A DNA stretch of 64,000 nucleotides, from contig CAHIKZ030000807.1 in the NCBI GenBank assembly GCA_903632075.3, forward strand, positions 1,575,501-1,639,500. The letters are read 5' to 3'. Source of the stretch: Acanthosepion pharaonis. Taxonomy: Eukaryota; Mollusca; Cephalopoda; Sepiida; Sepiidae. The notes below the pieces were generated by a model. That model searched no databases, was not told where the DNA came from, and worked only from the letters and a program-made list of their open reading frames with translations. A program made the translations under genes and the position numbers. Position 1 is the first letter of the stretch. Every line of letters starts with the position of its first letter. Of the stretch, positions 42,430-53,527 are shown in pieces.

Positions 42430-42855
42430 AAAATATATAATTCCACTTTCAAATGCTAACATTTCTACGGGAGCCTTTATTTAATCAAAGTCCAGTGAAT
42501 TCACCTACTTACATGAAGATCAAAGTGTGGACTATTACAAATTATTTTGTGAGAAGGGCTCAGATGTTCCCTTTACGGCATGATTATAAAATTGATATTT
42601 GTGAAGTTAATATGCTTAAATTCTCTAGGAGAATAAAAAATAAGTATTAAATTATTATTATCAAAGAATGGTTGATTCCTTGTATCACTTCAGAAAATAA
42701 CTAACTTCTATCTTTACAAGAGTCAGATCTTACCAAGAAAGGTCTTCTATATGCTGTCTTCACTTTCCAGTCCTAACAGACTCCAAAAGTGATTATGTAG
42801 ACTTGTGGGTGATGAATTTGCCTATGTCACAACACAATAAATTTTTATTTATTAT
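42430..42855. other. interval without recognised features
   Basis: Only short frames. Confidence 0.4.
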
Positions 42856-42859
42856 CTGT

Positions 42860-43060
42860 TTATATTTCTGAGATGAGGTATTGCAACTATTTACACTGAA
42901 TATTTATATTGTTTGGATTGTTGTCCTCATCTTTATTGTCATATCCATAATGTTTGTACACTCCAGTCTTCTTCAGGTAATACACATTGGAATTTTGAAT
43001 GGAACCCTTTATTTAGTCCATGGGAGTAGACTGTTCTAGTTCCTCAATTTCAGTTAATTC
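42860..43060 (-). mobile_element. dispersed terminal repeat (family H), copy 2
   Basis: Inverse of 36720-36925: minus-strand AAATAAAGGGTTCCATTC, TTACCTGAAGAAGACTGGAG (decayed CTGATGA box) and AAAGATGAGGACAACAATCC. The left part (42868-42890, CTGAGATGAGGTATTGCA) also matches 62375-62400. Confidence 0.55.
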
Positions 43061-43164
43061 TCTTTTGTAACTCAACTCTCCAAGTCTTTGTTCATGTATG
43101 CTGTGGCCAGGTATTGAATTCACAACTCTTTGGGTCAAGTCACTTTTAATTTATTAATCTGACC

Positions 43165-43590
43165 GATTCTATTACTTAAATGTTATTTTTAGTGGATACT
43201 TTAGTAGACACTCCATTTATTTATATATATAAATTATTAATAAATACAAATCCATCAATTCTTTAGAAATTGCTTTATTTACGTTAGGAGATGAAACTGA
43301 TCAGCTATGTATATCTTGAAAGTCTAAGAAAGATTTTCATTTATAAGGTACTGTTCAACTTTGCTTGATCAGTGACACATTTCATGTTCAAAAGGCCTAA
43401 AGGATCTCTATGATGGTTTCCTTTGCCCAGGGGAATGCAGGTTCAAATCCTGCTGGAGAACACATTTTCTTTTCAAATAAGATTTCTTGAATATTCAGGC
43501 CAGTAGATTAAAACAAATGAATCTAATGTTTAATGAATAAACAGGGCATCTATTCAAATATGGGTATCCACTTAAAATAACATTTAAGTA
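43165..43590. mobile_element. type-T SINE pair in inverted orientation
   Basis: 43165-43225 (minus) is a tail scrap (TTTTTAGTGGATACTTTAGT). 43390-43590 (plus) has a B box GGTTCAAATCCTGC, TTCTTGAATATTCAGGCCAG and ACAGGGCATCTATTCAAATA with GGGTATCCACTT, i.e. most of a unit without the A box. Confidence 0.65.
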
Positions 43591-43597
43591 ATTATAT

Positions 43598-43600
43598 ATT

Positions 43601-43631
<31 letters not shown>

Positions 43632-43700
43632 ATTTTACTAAAAATTCAACAAATACAAATCTTGCCTAAATACACAATATATATATATATATATATATAA
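43598..43700. repeat. (TA)n microsatellites
   Basis: TA at about 43600-43625 and 43678-43700. Confidence 0.93.
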
Positions 43701-43959
43701 ATTTACAAGAACCCTTAAGAAAAAATCTGGTCAAAAACACTAAAATTCTATATAAATCACATTACTGAAAACATCTCACTATTAGAGAGGCCTTGTATAT
43801 TAAACATCTCACTCCTACTATCAATCTCACTTTATTTAACAATTGAAATAAAATGTTAAAAGACTTTTAAAAATAGAAAGAGAGTCACACAAATTCCAAC
43901 TGCGCTTAACATGACTTGGAATAGATGCTCTTCATAAAAAAATAACACAAAAATAAAAT

Positions 43960-44190
43960 AAAATTAAACAGTCAAAATATGAGAAAAAATTAACAACACC
44001 AAAAAAAACCCTTGAAAATGGCTAAAGAAGTGTCCAAAAGCATTTGGGACAATGAAAATTATGGAAAATTTCTGTACTTACTTACTCCTACAAAATGGAA
44101 AAAGTAAATAAAAAATTAATTAAATCTTCTTTGTCTGCCATATTCAATGAAAGATGTTTAAAAGGAAGGTTGCTACCCAAATATATATTA
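43960..44190 (+). mobile_element. dispersed PLE 3'-region repeat, copy 4
   Basis: AACCCTTGAAAATGGCTAAA, GTCCAAAAGCATTTGG, TCTTTGTCTGCCATATTCAA and GGTTGCTACCCAAATATATA. Most diverged of the four copies. Confidence 0.55.
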
Positions 44191-44379
44191 ATATATCTAT
44201 ATATATGCTAAAAAAATAAACAAGTATAAGTTAGTGAGTAAATGATTTTAGAAATTACAAAAACCATGTTGATATGAATAAATATTGAACTTTATTATAT
44301 CAAACTCAATATTTATTGATCTAGTCAAATATCACCCACTTTATTGGTCAAAATTCTGTTCACCTTGATATATATTAAA

Positions 44380-44433
44380 ATTTTATATATATATATTAAT
44401 ACCTAGAATTATTATTTTATTCTTAATTTTATC

Positions 44434-44484
<51 letters not shown>

Positions 44485-44510
44485 ATAAAATAAAAATAAA
44501 ATAATAATAA

Positions 44511-44552
<42 letters not shown>
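44380..44552. repeat. (TA)n/(TG)n microsatellites
   Basis: TA about 44440-44469 with TG to 44484; TA about 44513-44548. AT-rich spacers read ATTTTATTCTTAATTTTATC and its near inverse GATAAAATAAAAATAAAATA, giving a further small hairpin. Confidence 0.93.
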
Positions 44553-44554
<2 letters not shown>

Positions 44555-44556
<2 letters not shown>

Positions 44557-45035
44557 TCCACAGCCTGTTCCAACTTCCTTTTCACTCGTTAACCTTCATT
44601 TATCCATCTAAGTACCCTTTAATGCACATGATAGAAAAAACAAGAAAATAATGATATTTGATTTATAAGATGTCCCATGAAAAAGACATTGCATTTTGAA
44701 TAGAAATCTAACACCCCATTTTACTTTTCTCCTCCTCCACTTACCTTACCCCTTCCTTCTGAACCTCCTTCCCAGCTATCACTCACTCTCTTTCTATAGG
44801 TGCCTACATAAGTCCTGAGTCTTTCACCTAGTTATTGATCCAGTGGGTCAGTACTGACTCTGCTATTGTCTCTCCACAGAATTATGCCCCTTACCCTATC
44901 AACCCTGCCGTTTCTTCATGATTGGCATCATATGATTCTGAACCAATTTGTCAGTTGGAATTCTTCCATTCTATTCACTTTTATCCTTGTTTTCAGTTGC
45001 AGAAATGCTTTGTATATCTATCTATCTATCTATGC
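44555..45035. other. C/T-rich interval leading into a LINE tail
   Basis: 44700-44860 is pyrimidine-rich; (CTAT)n at 45015-45033. The frame at 44866 has no host-gene motif. Confidence 0.45.
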
Positions 45036-45039
45036 ATAC

Positions 45040-45430
45040 ATACTAGCCTCTCACTACTTTATCACTATTTTCATGGCAAATGTTCAAACGAGCTACATTC
45101 CTTAGTTCAGAGCTTCACACATAGGACCCATGATGCCACGTACACACGGTCAACATTCTTGTTCCATTTGTATTCCATTGTCAAGAAGGAAATTCTATTC
45201 AGACAGCTTCTTCCCCAGAACTATTACTACATGGAACAGACTCTCAGGAGTGTGTTTACCTGTTCACTATGATCTGAACCTCTTCAAACCTAATGTTGTC
45301 TAGCCTATCTAGCCTTATATTATGCACTTTTAACTTCCTCTCTTTTTGCCCTTATAATAACCTCATTCAGGAACACTCTACCTAGGGTGACTCTTAGGCC
45401 TTGTATTGGCTGAACAATAAAATTACATAT
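45040..45430 (+). mobile_element. CR1-like LINE 3' tail
   Basis: LLYHYFHGKCSNELHSLVQS (45053-45115), AGACAGCTTCTTCCCCAGAA, CTACATGGAACAGACTCTCA, AACCTCTTCAAACCTAATG and ACTCTACCTAGGGTGACTCT. Better preserved than most copies. Confidence 0.7.
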
Positions 45431-45649
45431 AATTTTTAAGCTTAGCTCAGTCTGACACAATATAGAAGATTCTATGAGGATCAAAATACTTATTCTTGTA
45501 CCTGTCTGTATGACTAGCTTGTTAACCACTACTCTATAGCAAGGTAATTTTCTGTGGTCATTGTGGAAAGGCATGCCATTTCTGTATGGGCCTCTGAGAT
45601 ACTGCATCAAATATGTGTAACACTTTCCATTTTTATTGTCTCTTAACTA

Positions 45650-46015
45650 GCCTAAAATTGTTGAGCACATGGCCAAGTGCTTAGAGACACATGTTCAAAT
45701 CTCACCAAGGTCAATTTGTTAGGAAAGTGACTTCTTGATGTTATTGATTGGGGAGGCAACCCCAGCATGTGGTACCTTAGGAAAGTGCTTGAAAACCATA
45801 CCAGTGAAATTGGGTTGTTAGAACTATTTGGGAGCCGCCGATGGTTGTGCTAGCATGGTCACAAGTTATCGTAACCAAGGATTTGAGCATAATGGCCTTG
45901 TTCAGATTCTTGATCACACTCTTCCCGAAGCTGTAACTAAAATCTACTCAGCATAGTTGTAGTATAAACTACAAATTGGAAGTTTGGGGCACCCAGTGAG
46001 GATCAAACTCCCAAC
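45650..46015 (+). mobile_element. tRNA-headed SINE (type V)
   Basis: A box CACATGGCCAAGTGCTTAGA, B box TGTTCAAATCTCACC about 10 bp on (the anticodon arm is deleted). The body contains GCAACCCCAGCATGTGGTAC and GCCGATGGTTGTGCTAGCAT, and the tail GGGGCACCCAGTGAGGATCA. Homologous to 12880-13165. Confidence 0.7.
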
Positions 46016-46339
46016 TGATGTTATGAGCTACTCAGATATCTTTCCTTTGTAAATCAAGCTTTTCTAACATTTCAAATAGCTCTTCATGTCATATACTATC
46101 AAACAGAATGCACAAAATTTGTATACTCAGTATGAATAGTTTTAGACAGAATTCTAGAATCTTTAAACCTGTGATTTCCAATATGGGCAATTTGATTTTT
46201 AAGGTGGGTAATTCGAGAAAGAGTTATTAACAATGATATTTTTCTAGTGGGTCTCTGTAAGTAACCGTGTTTGTGCAAGTTAATACATACAGTGCATATA
46301 TACAGTATTTCTGTGTATATATGCACATGTGTAATTATG

Positions 46340-46345
<6 letters not shown>

Positions 46346-46430
<85 letters not shown>
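46346..46430. repeat. (CT)n(TA)n microsatellite
   Basis: CT about 46346-46372, TA about 46381-46429. Confidence 0.96.
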
Positions 46431-46432
<2 letters not shown>

Positions 46433-46573
46433 GTATATTTAGCAGCAATTTTTCATTAATGCATGTTTCATTAAATAATATAGACACGTGTGATTAAGCT
46501 TATCAGACAATATGGAAGAAACTTTATTTAAAATAAATAGACAAAACTTGTCTATATTATTTAATGAAATATG

Positions 46574-46577
<4 letters not shown>

Positions 46578-46604
<27 letters not shown>

Positions 46605-46606
46605 GT
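46578..46606. repeat. (TA)n microsatellite
   Basis: About 29 bp of TA left of the blended segment. Confidence 0.95.
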
Positions 46607-46609
46607 TAT

Positions 46610-48045
46610 AGAAATGGACGTCCGACAATTTATTTATTAAAGACATTTTTATTTATGTTTAACGTTGTTATTTTATCCTAAAATTTAAGCAAATGTTTAT
46701 GATAAACAGTATTAAATAACATTTATGCCTGAATGTCAAATTTTATAGAAAATATTCGTTCATAGACAGGATTAACCTGCATCCTATACGGAACCCTATA
46801 GGCGTGCCTTAACCACTCGGCCACCATGTTTGAATAGATGAATTTACTTTTTAAATCTTAATGAAGAATTATAATGTCTGGCGTACGAGTAAACAAATGA
46901 CGCTCATATTTAAGAAATGGCTTAGGTCCGACAATTTATTATAAAGACATTTTTATTTATGTTTAACAAAAATTTTATAGATACAAGTATTTAAGCAAAA
47001 ACAAACATTTTTATAGTATTAAATGACATTTTGAAAATATTAAAGAAATTTTCAGAAAATATTCATAGATAAAGTGTGTCATCCCTCTGGAAGGTCTGGA
47101 CATGACTATGAAACCACTTAACTATATTTTTGAACCTTCCACAGATTAAAATGGTTTTGTATAAAAGAAAAAGAATTGAATCTTTTTCCAGGTATGCTAA
47201 AGGAGAAGGTAAACAAATACGATAATGTTAAAAATGGACGGATAACAATTTATTTATTGAAGACATTTTAAAGAATGAATGTGTTAAAATTTATTTACAA
47301 TGTAGTAAGTTATTGCATTGTTTGATGATGAATCATATTAAATAACGTTTGCATCACAAATGATGGAAATCATATTGAAGATGTTATTTGGAAAATATAC
47401 CAATTCAATAAAATGTTTTTGAAAAGATTTCATTCCTGAAAATAACATTTTTGACTATGTGTCTGTTCTTTAAGGGCACCGTGTAGAACTGAATGCAGGT
47501 GCCAACATGAAAAATTGTGAAAAAGAAAGAAGAATTTAATACCGGACATTCAGAACATTTATTCAGACATAAATTGTAATAAAAAATTCTTTATCTACAA
47601 TCATTTTTTTATGTATTTTTGTTTATGATATGTTAACAGGTTTTATTCATGGAAGATTGTAGTTTATAAGTAAATTCGACCTTTAATCTACCATAAGGTT
47701 CCACTTTGGTTGGTTTTCAAAATGCGTATATAATGTTTTTCCGTATAGGATTTTTTTATTTCCTGTCATGAGCAAATTTTTTGGATGAAATTTGAAGGAC
47801 ATTCAATTAGATGATCAATTATTTAATACTGTTTATCATAAACAGAGCATTTCTTAAATACTTGTGTCTTTTGTCAAGTTAAACCAAATAAAAATGTTTT
47901 TAATAAATATATATATAAATATGCAAGTTATTTGATTATTTTTAGACCCTTTAAAATTCTAAAATTAAATGATAAAAGTTTTGAAGATATATGTTAAGAA
48001 AATATAGAATGAATTTTTTTTAATAGTATTTAATTAGATTCCTGA
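46610..48045. other. blended segment: type-T SINE array interleaved with a copy of 48046-49135
   Basis: 46611-46914 and 46915-47060 read as minus-strand type-T SINE units (GAAATGGAC...GTCCGACAATTTATT, AGGATTAACCTGCATCCTAT). From about 46830 onward blocks of the neighbouring sequence 48046-49135 are threaded through in the same order. At 47208-47265 a SINE unit boundary (GTAAACAAATACGATAATG, ACAATTTATTTATTGAAGAC) sits inside neighbour sequence CTAAAGGAGAAGGT...AAAGAATGAATGTGT. At 47650-47910 plus-strand SINE pieces (GAAGATTGTAGTTTATAAGT, TTATCATAAACAGAGCATTT) alternate with neighbour pieces. No gene. Confidence 0.75.
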
Positions 48046-49135
48046 GGTTTGAATAGATGTTCACTTTTTAAATAATAAGAATTATATGTCACAGTGGGGG
48101 AATCAGGATTTTAGAGATGCTTAGGTGGGACATAAAAAATGGATAGAATACTGCTTTAAACAATCATTTTTATATATGATGCTTTTGAAAATATTAAAGA
48201 CTTCATGTGATTCAATATAAAGTGTGTCCCTAAGGTCTGGACACATAGGAAATCTCATTAACTATATTTTTTCACCTCCACAGATTAAACATGGTTTTGT
48301 AGAAAGAAGAAAGAATTGACTTCTTTTCCAGGGTATGCTAAAGGAGAAGGTGTACTCAATGAAAATCACGGATGCAACACACTCAATTGAACACATAAAG
48401 AATGAATGTGTTAAAATTGCCAGCAATGTAGTGTTATTGCATTAGGTTGATGTGAATCATACTAAGCACAACGTTTGCATCACAAATGATGGAAATCATA
48501 CTGAAGATGTTATTTGTTAATATACCAATTCAATAAAATGTTTTTGAAAATTTCATTTCTTGAAAATATGCATTTTTGACTATGTGTCTGTTCTTTAAGG
48601 GCACCGTGTAGAACCGGAATGTGCCAACATTAAAAATCAACAAAAGAAAGAAGAATTTAATACCATATTCTCTGAACTCTTATTCAGACATAAATCTGTC
48701 AAATCAAAATTCCCATCTACAATCATTTTTTTATGTATTTTTGTTTATGATATGTTAACAGGTTTTATCTCTGTTTTATAGTTAATTTCTTAATATAGTC
48801 TTCTTCCACTTTGGTTGGTTTTCAAAATGTGTTCTTTCTTTCTCTCTTTTTTTATTTTTTATTTTCTTTCATCCCAAATTTTCTTGGATGGATTTGAAGG
48901 TGCCCTCTCAATTAGATGATCAATTATTCTGGGCTCCTTGCCCTTACATTTCTTCACTATTGTGTATTTTGTCAAGTTTCCAAATATCTGCTTATTAGGG
49001 CTTTTAGCGATATAAATATAGGCAAGAGTTTGATTGTTGACCCTTTGCCCACCTCTCTGAAAAGTTTTGAAGACATCTTAAGAAAATATAGAATGAATTT
49101 TTTTTGTTCTTAATTAGATTAGTGAGGTTTTTGGA
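48046..49135 (+). mobile_element. second copy of a 1.1-1.2 kb tandem duplication, possible Tc1/mariner remnant
   Basis: Matches the first copy in order: GAGGTTTGAATAGATG (48046), AAGTGTGTCCCTAAGGTCTG, ATGCTAAAGGAGAAGGT, ATCACAAATGATGGAAATCA, TGTCTGTTCTTTAAGGGCAC, ACTTTGGTTGGTTTTCAAAA, AAAATATAGAATGAATTTTT. 48395-48515 reads SIEHIKNECVKIASNVVLLH and VCITNDGNHTEDVI, resembling the C-terminal end of Tc1/mariner-type transposases. The rest is not identified. Confidence 0.5.
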
Positions 49136-49228
49136 GAACCTTCAATTTCAAAGCTGGACAAATTGTCTGCAGCATAAATAAGATAGATAATTTTTATCAC
49201 GTTTAGGTTGTTGAAAATGATTATTACT

Positions 49229-49330
49229 CTGACAATAAATACCTGATTGCTGATAGATCTCAATTATAATCAATTGATTTGTTTTTAACAGCTTATTAAC
49301 CTTTTCTGGGTAATTTAAAACTAAAACAGA
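49229..49330 (-). mobile_element. 5S-SINE tail fragment
   Basis: Inverse of the SINE tail: AATTGATTTGTTTTTAACAG, CTTATTAACCTTTTCTGGGT. It abuts the next SINE head to tail in opposite orientation. Confidence 0.6.
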
Positions 49331-49712
49331 GCTTACCTTCATACCATGTTGAAACACCAGTTCCTATACAATCACCAAAGTTAAGCAATATCAAGATGGG
49401 TGACCACTTGGGAATATCAGGCGCTGCAAGCTTGGATATGCAGATAGTGTAATGGATAATGGCTTAGAGTTGTTAATCAGAGTGCTGTGTTCCAATTCCT
49501 GCTAAGTTTGTTATATTCACTTATGCACAAATACCCTTGGGAAAGGTATGGATCCACCTTTTCTCCCTCAGCTATAGGTTAATTAGCAAGACATTTATCA
49601 TGAAACCGTTATTATCTTAAAAAGAATTCTTACACTTTAAAAGTATATTCTGGCTTTAAATAACCTGAAAAGGGTTGATAAGCTGTAAAAATAAATCAAT
49701 CAATCAATTTCT
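49331..49712 (+). mobile_element. 5S-rRNA-headed composite SINE
   Basis: 5S-like head at 49331-49432: GCTTACCTTCATACCATGTT, TCACCAAAGTTAAGCAATAT, AAGATGGGTGACCACTTGGG, CAGGCGCTGCAAGCTT. About 17 bp is missing between TTAAGCAATAT and GATGGG, so the 5S internal promoter is damaged. The tRNA-like unit (GATAGTGTAATGGATAATGG; B box TGTTCCAATTCCTGC) and GGGAAAGGTATGGATCCACC are well kept. The tail is CTGGCTTTAAATAACCTGAA...GGGTTGATAAGCTG, then (ATCA)n. Confidence 0.85.
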
Positions 49713-49744
49713 CTGACAATAAATACCTGATCACTGATAGATCT

Positions 49745-50030
49745 AAATCATAATAATTGATTGATTTGTTTTTACAGCTTATCAACCTTTTCTGGGTTAT
49801 TTAAAACTAAAATATACTTATTGTGTTGTAAGAATAATTCTTTTTTTGCAAGTGAATATACCACTGTTTTTCCTACTATTTAACCCGTATATGGGGGTGG
49901 AGATGTATTTATATCTTTCCCAAGGCTACTTATGCATAAGTGACTGTAAGAAACATATCTGAAATCTGATCTTGGCTCTCTGATTTCTCATTTCAAGTTG
50001 CTATCCATTACACCACCTGCACATCCACTC
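49745..50030 (-). mobile_element. 5S-less member of the composite SINE family
   Basis: The minus strand starts in the tRNA-like unit (GGTGGTGTAATGGATAGCAA) and continues GGGAAAGATATAAATACATC and the same tail. The 5S head is absent, so the tRNA-like unit can stand alone. It lies tail to tail with the copy at 49331-49712. Confidence 0.75.
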
Positions 50031-50169
50031 TCATCATAATACTATAAATTATAATCACCTTAAATAAGAGAAATTGTCACAGAACATGTTCTTCTAAATT
50101 AAGAGAGAAATCACTATAACATTCTTCACAAGTTATAGATTTGCAAACTGTCAGCTTAGGATATTTGCA

Positions 50170-50895
50170 ATCATGACTCTCCACAATTTCTTATCTTTTG
50201 TAGCTCTAATCAATCTTTGTCCTTTTACTATCTCTCTCAGTCTTTGTTCTGACAACCATTTATACCAGCTGGTTAGGTGAGTTAATTGATATTTCCTTCT
50301 CTTCTTTCCTTGAGTGTCCTGTGAGTATCAAATTCTTCTCATTATGTGTCCGAGAAATGTCAACCATATTTTTCTGACTCTACAAGTGTCCTTTACATTT
50401 CCATTTTCTTTAAAACTTTCTCATTGCTCACACATTTTGTATATAGTATTCTTAGTATCTTCCTGTAGATCCACATCTCTGTTGCCTCAAGTCTCCTCTT
50501 CATCTGTGAGGAAATTGTCCAGCATTCACTGCCATATAGGAAGATTTATATTACATTACTTTTCAGGATTTCTTTTTTGTTTGTAATGAAATTTTCCTGT
50601 TTGTTAATACTTTGTTTAGCTTTTGGAAGTTTCTTTCACTATTCCAATGCCTCGCATTTTCTATAGCCTGATATAACACTTCTCAGATAGTTAAATTTCT
50701 CTACTTGGTTTGTTTTGATGTTTTCAATTTTTAATGTCCCATATTTCGGGCTGTCCCTATTGTTAATGATCATAAATTCTGTCTTCTTACTATTAATAGT
50801 TAATCTTTTCTTCCTGCTTTTCCTTTACTACCTTGTCTAAAAGTACTTGCAGTTTCCTTTCTGTATCTGCTATACATATTAAAATATGTATCAGT
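50170..50895 (-). pseudogene. LINE ORF2 fragment, RT to C-terminus
   Basis: On the minus strand from about 50895: RTERKLQVLLDKVVKEKQEE-like sequence, a KTEFMIINN block, KLDISEKC-like, LLYGSECWTISSQMKRRLEA (about 50505-50450), RKILRILYTK-like and RKIWLTFLGHIMRRI-like. Same LINE as 56720-57420; the YADD box itself is truncated off at the left edge. Many frameshifts. Confidence 0.65.
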
Positions 50896-50899
50896 CTTA

Positions 50900-51265
50900 T
50901 TGATAACTTGATTTGGGGCTAATAAATTGATAATGACTGGCAACCAGTTTTTAAAGGTAATAAAATAAATGTAAGAACACCAAAGTACCATTTATAATGC
51001 TCTTTTTATTATACATTTCAAGAATTATATCTCAAGACATTTTTGTTAAATCTTCTACCTTCTATAAACTGAAAGTCTGAAGCACCAATTTCATATTCCG
51101 TGCTAACAGGAATATATACTTGAAAAACACAGTGGATAAAATAAGTAAAGGTTTATTGTAAAAATCAATACAATAAGAATAAAGGTAACAGTTATGCACA
51201 AGGTTGTCGCAAGTCAATCCAGTAGGGAGTGCTACTATTGGAAGGTTGGTAGTTCTCATGTAAGA
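50900..51265. other. interval without recognised features
   Basis: AT-rich with only short frames. Confidence 0.4.
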
Positions 51266-51269
51266 GAGT

Positions 51270-51755
51270 ACTCAACAGATCCCAGTTAGTGTATTTACTA
51301 ACCTCCCCACATGATCAGATGTGGACTAGGGCCAAATTTAATGTGGGGTATCCGAGTCCGTATGCTAAGCCAAAAATTTCCCATAGAACCCATATAAAAT
51401 GGGGTCTGGTAGCTGTTTCCCAAGATGAGACTCTGTCCTTCAACATAGCCTCATCTGGGGATCCTCTCTGTCTTCAGACAGAGAGTTTGACCAGCACAGC
51501 TGGAACAGATCCCAGCTAGTATATTTAGCTACCCCCCTCATGAGGGTTGCATGTGGCACAAAGCTGGTTTAACTTGGGTTCTCTGAGCCCATAGGCTCAA
51601 CCAAAAATATTCCCTTTTTGAACCCACATAAACAGGTTCAGGGGAAGTCTACCTCCCTGAATGAGACTCTGCCCTTTGGTGGAGCCTTGTCCGGGTTCCT
51701 CTCTGCCCGAAGGCAGATAGTTCCACCGTCTAGCTGGAATAGATTCCATCTAGTC
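51270..51755. repeat. 229-bp tandem repeat, two units and a partial third
   Basis: AGATCCCAGTTAGTGTATTT (51277), AGATCCCAGCTAGTATATTT (51506) and AGATTCCATCTAGTCTCTGT (51730) start successive units. Each contains GAGACTCTG(T/C)CCTT, GGATCCTCTCTGTC-type and CAGACAGAGAG/GGCAGATAG inverted motifs and AGCTGGAA at the end. GC content is distinctly above the surroundings. Not coding in a consistent frame. Confidence 0.75.
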
Positions 51756-51899
51756 TCTGTAGTCCGTTGACTTACAGATACTTATAGGTAGTTATTACCT
51801 ATAGTGTAGTTACTCATGGGGGTGACAGGTTATTCGATTACATCAACCAAGTACCAAAAGAAATATGGAAAACTGAATAAAAATGTTGGTGTTTTTTGT

Positions 51900-52265
51900 A
51901 TTTTTTAATCAATTTACCCCAAGGAAGGCAATAATGGTATTAAGTTGCAAGCAGCTACTTGAAATGAAAGAGAATGAGAAGACTTTAGAAAGGAACTGGA
52001 AACTCAATCCTTAACTGGGAACATGGATTAAATGACCAGGGAGGAATGTCAACCAGATGATAGGCAAACATATCTACTCCTATTGAAGAAAAAATAAATA
52101 AAATAAAATTTCAGGGTATAGGTGGAGATGTTAGAAGTATAGAGTTTAAGTAGGCTTTAGAAGGAACCAGAATTTCAGTCCTAAACAGGAACCAAGGGAT
52201 GAACCTCTACTTCTGTTCAAAAGACTGGGGAGGAGTGTGAACCAGACGATAGGCAAACCTATTCA
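51900..52265 (-). mobile_element. two diverged tandem copies of a dispersed repeat
   Basis: GACTTTAGAAAGGAACTGGA...CAGATGATAGGCAAAC (51980-52070) recurs as GGCTTTAGAAGGAACCAGAA...CAGACGATAGGCAAAC (52150-52257). The inverse copy is 41005-41175. Unknown element. Confidence 0.6.
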
Positions 52266-52323
52266 AATAGAGTTCACATATATTAATGTTTATGTAATGA
52301 CTATTAATACATTATTTTATGTG

Positions 52324-52324
<1 letters not shown>

Positions 52325-52402
<78 letters not shown>
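52325..52402. repeat. (TA)n(TG)n(TA)n microsatellite
   Basis: About 78 bp bordering the SINE array. Confidence 0.96.
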
Positions 52403-52403
<1 letters not shown>

Positions 52404-52405
<2 letters not shown>

Positions 52406-53205
52406 GAAATGGACAAGGTCCGACAATTTATTTATTAAAGACATTTTTATGTTTAACGTTGTTATTTTATAGATACAAGTATTTAAGCAAATGCTCTGTT
52501 TATGATAAACAGTATTAAATAACATTTACCGGCCTGAATGTCCGAGAAATTTTCATAGAAAATATTCATTCTTTGACAGGATTCGAACCTGCATCCTATA
52601 TCGGAACCGTCATATACGCTGACGTGCCTTACCTCTAGGCTACAAAGAACCGTTCGTAGACAAGGTCGAATTTACTGCTTATAAACTCCAATCTTCTACG
52701 AATCTCGTACATTCATAACTGCTCTGGCGTATCGAATGTAAACAAATGATGTCATATATTAAGAAATGGACAAGGTCCGACAATTTATTTATTAAAGACA
52801 TTTTTATGTTTAATGTTGTTATTTTATAGATACAAGTATTTAAGCAAATGCTCTGTTTATGATAAACAGTATTAAATAACATTTACCAGCCTGAATGTCC
52901 GAGAAATTTTCATAGAAAATATTCGTTCTTTGACAGGATTCGAACCTGCATCCTATACGGAACCATCATATATGCTGACGTGCCTTACCTCTAGGCTACA
53001 AAGAACCGTTCGGTAGACAAGGTCGAATTTACTGCTTATAAACTCCAATCTTCTATGAATCTTGTACATTCATAACTGCTCTGTCAAAATTTCTTGGACA
53101 TTCAGGCCGGTAAATGTTATTTAATACTGTTTATCATAAACAGAGCATTTGCTTAAATACTTGTATCTATAAAATAACAACGTTAAACATAAAAATGTCT
53201 TTAAT
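52404..53205 (-). mobile_element. type-T SINE array: two minus-strand units and one inverted partial
   Basis: Unit 1 52404-52760 and unit 2 52761-53080 (period 357 bp) are nearly identical. Each contains a tRNA-like head on the minus strand: A box TAGCCTAGAGGTAAGGCA and, about 40 bp on, B box GGTTCGAATCCTGTC (52558-52650, 52915-53005). The body is TTCTCGGACATTCAGGCCGG and ATAAACAGAGCATTTGCTTA. 53081-53205 is the tail in plus orientation, giving a minus, minus, plus layout. The high identity suggests recent origin. These heads would probably score as tRNAs in a naive scan. Confidence 0.85.
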
Positions 53206-53229
53206 AAATATATATATATATATATAATA

Positions 53230-53525
53230 GTGATATAATCTACTTATATAAAATATACTGTCTGTCTACATGTTTGTGTGTGTCACATTTTTCATAGACT
53301 ATATAAATACTACAAGCTGATATAATGCAGAGGGCTGGAAGTGGTATGTTGAAGGCAGAGTGTACAGAATGCTCTCATCCTAAGCAGAAGTGCCAATCTA
53401 TACATAAATAATCCAGTCAGTTTTGACAGCTACTATATTAGAATTGTCATAAAATACTTTTTGTATCTGGTGAATATTGTTCTTGTCTGAAGTTAACAAA
53501 TAGTTCGAAGACTTCCCATCATTCA
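53230..53525. other. interval without recognised features
   Basis: AT-rich; no gene. Confidence 0.35.
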
Positions 53526-53527
53526 AC

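Noticed and set aside
52558..52650. Possible functional tRNA gene on the minus strand
   Set aside because: A and B boxes are present, but the acceptor stem does not pair, the sequence is repeated exactly in the next 357-bp unit, and it continues into a SINE body.
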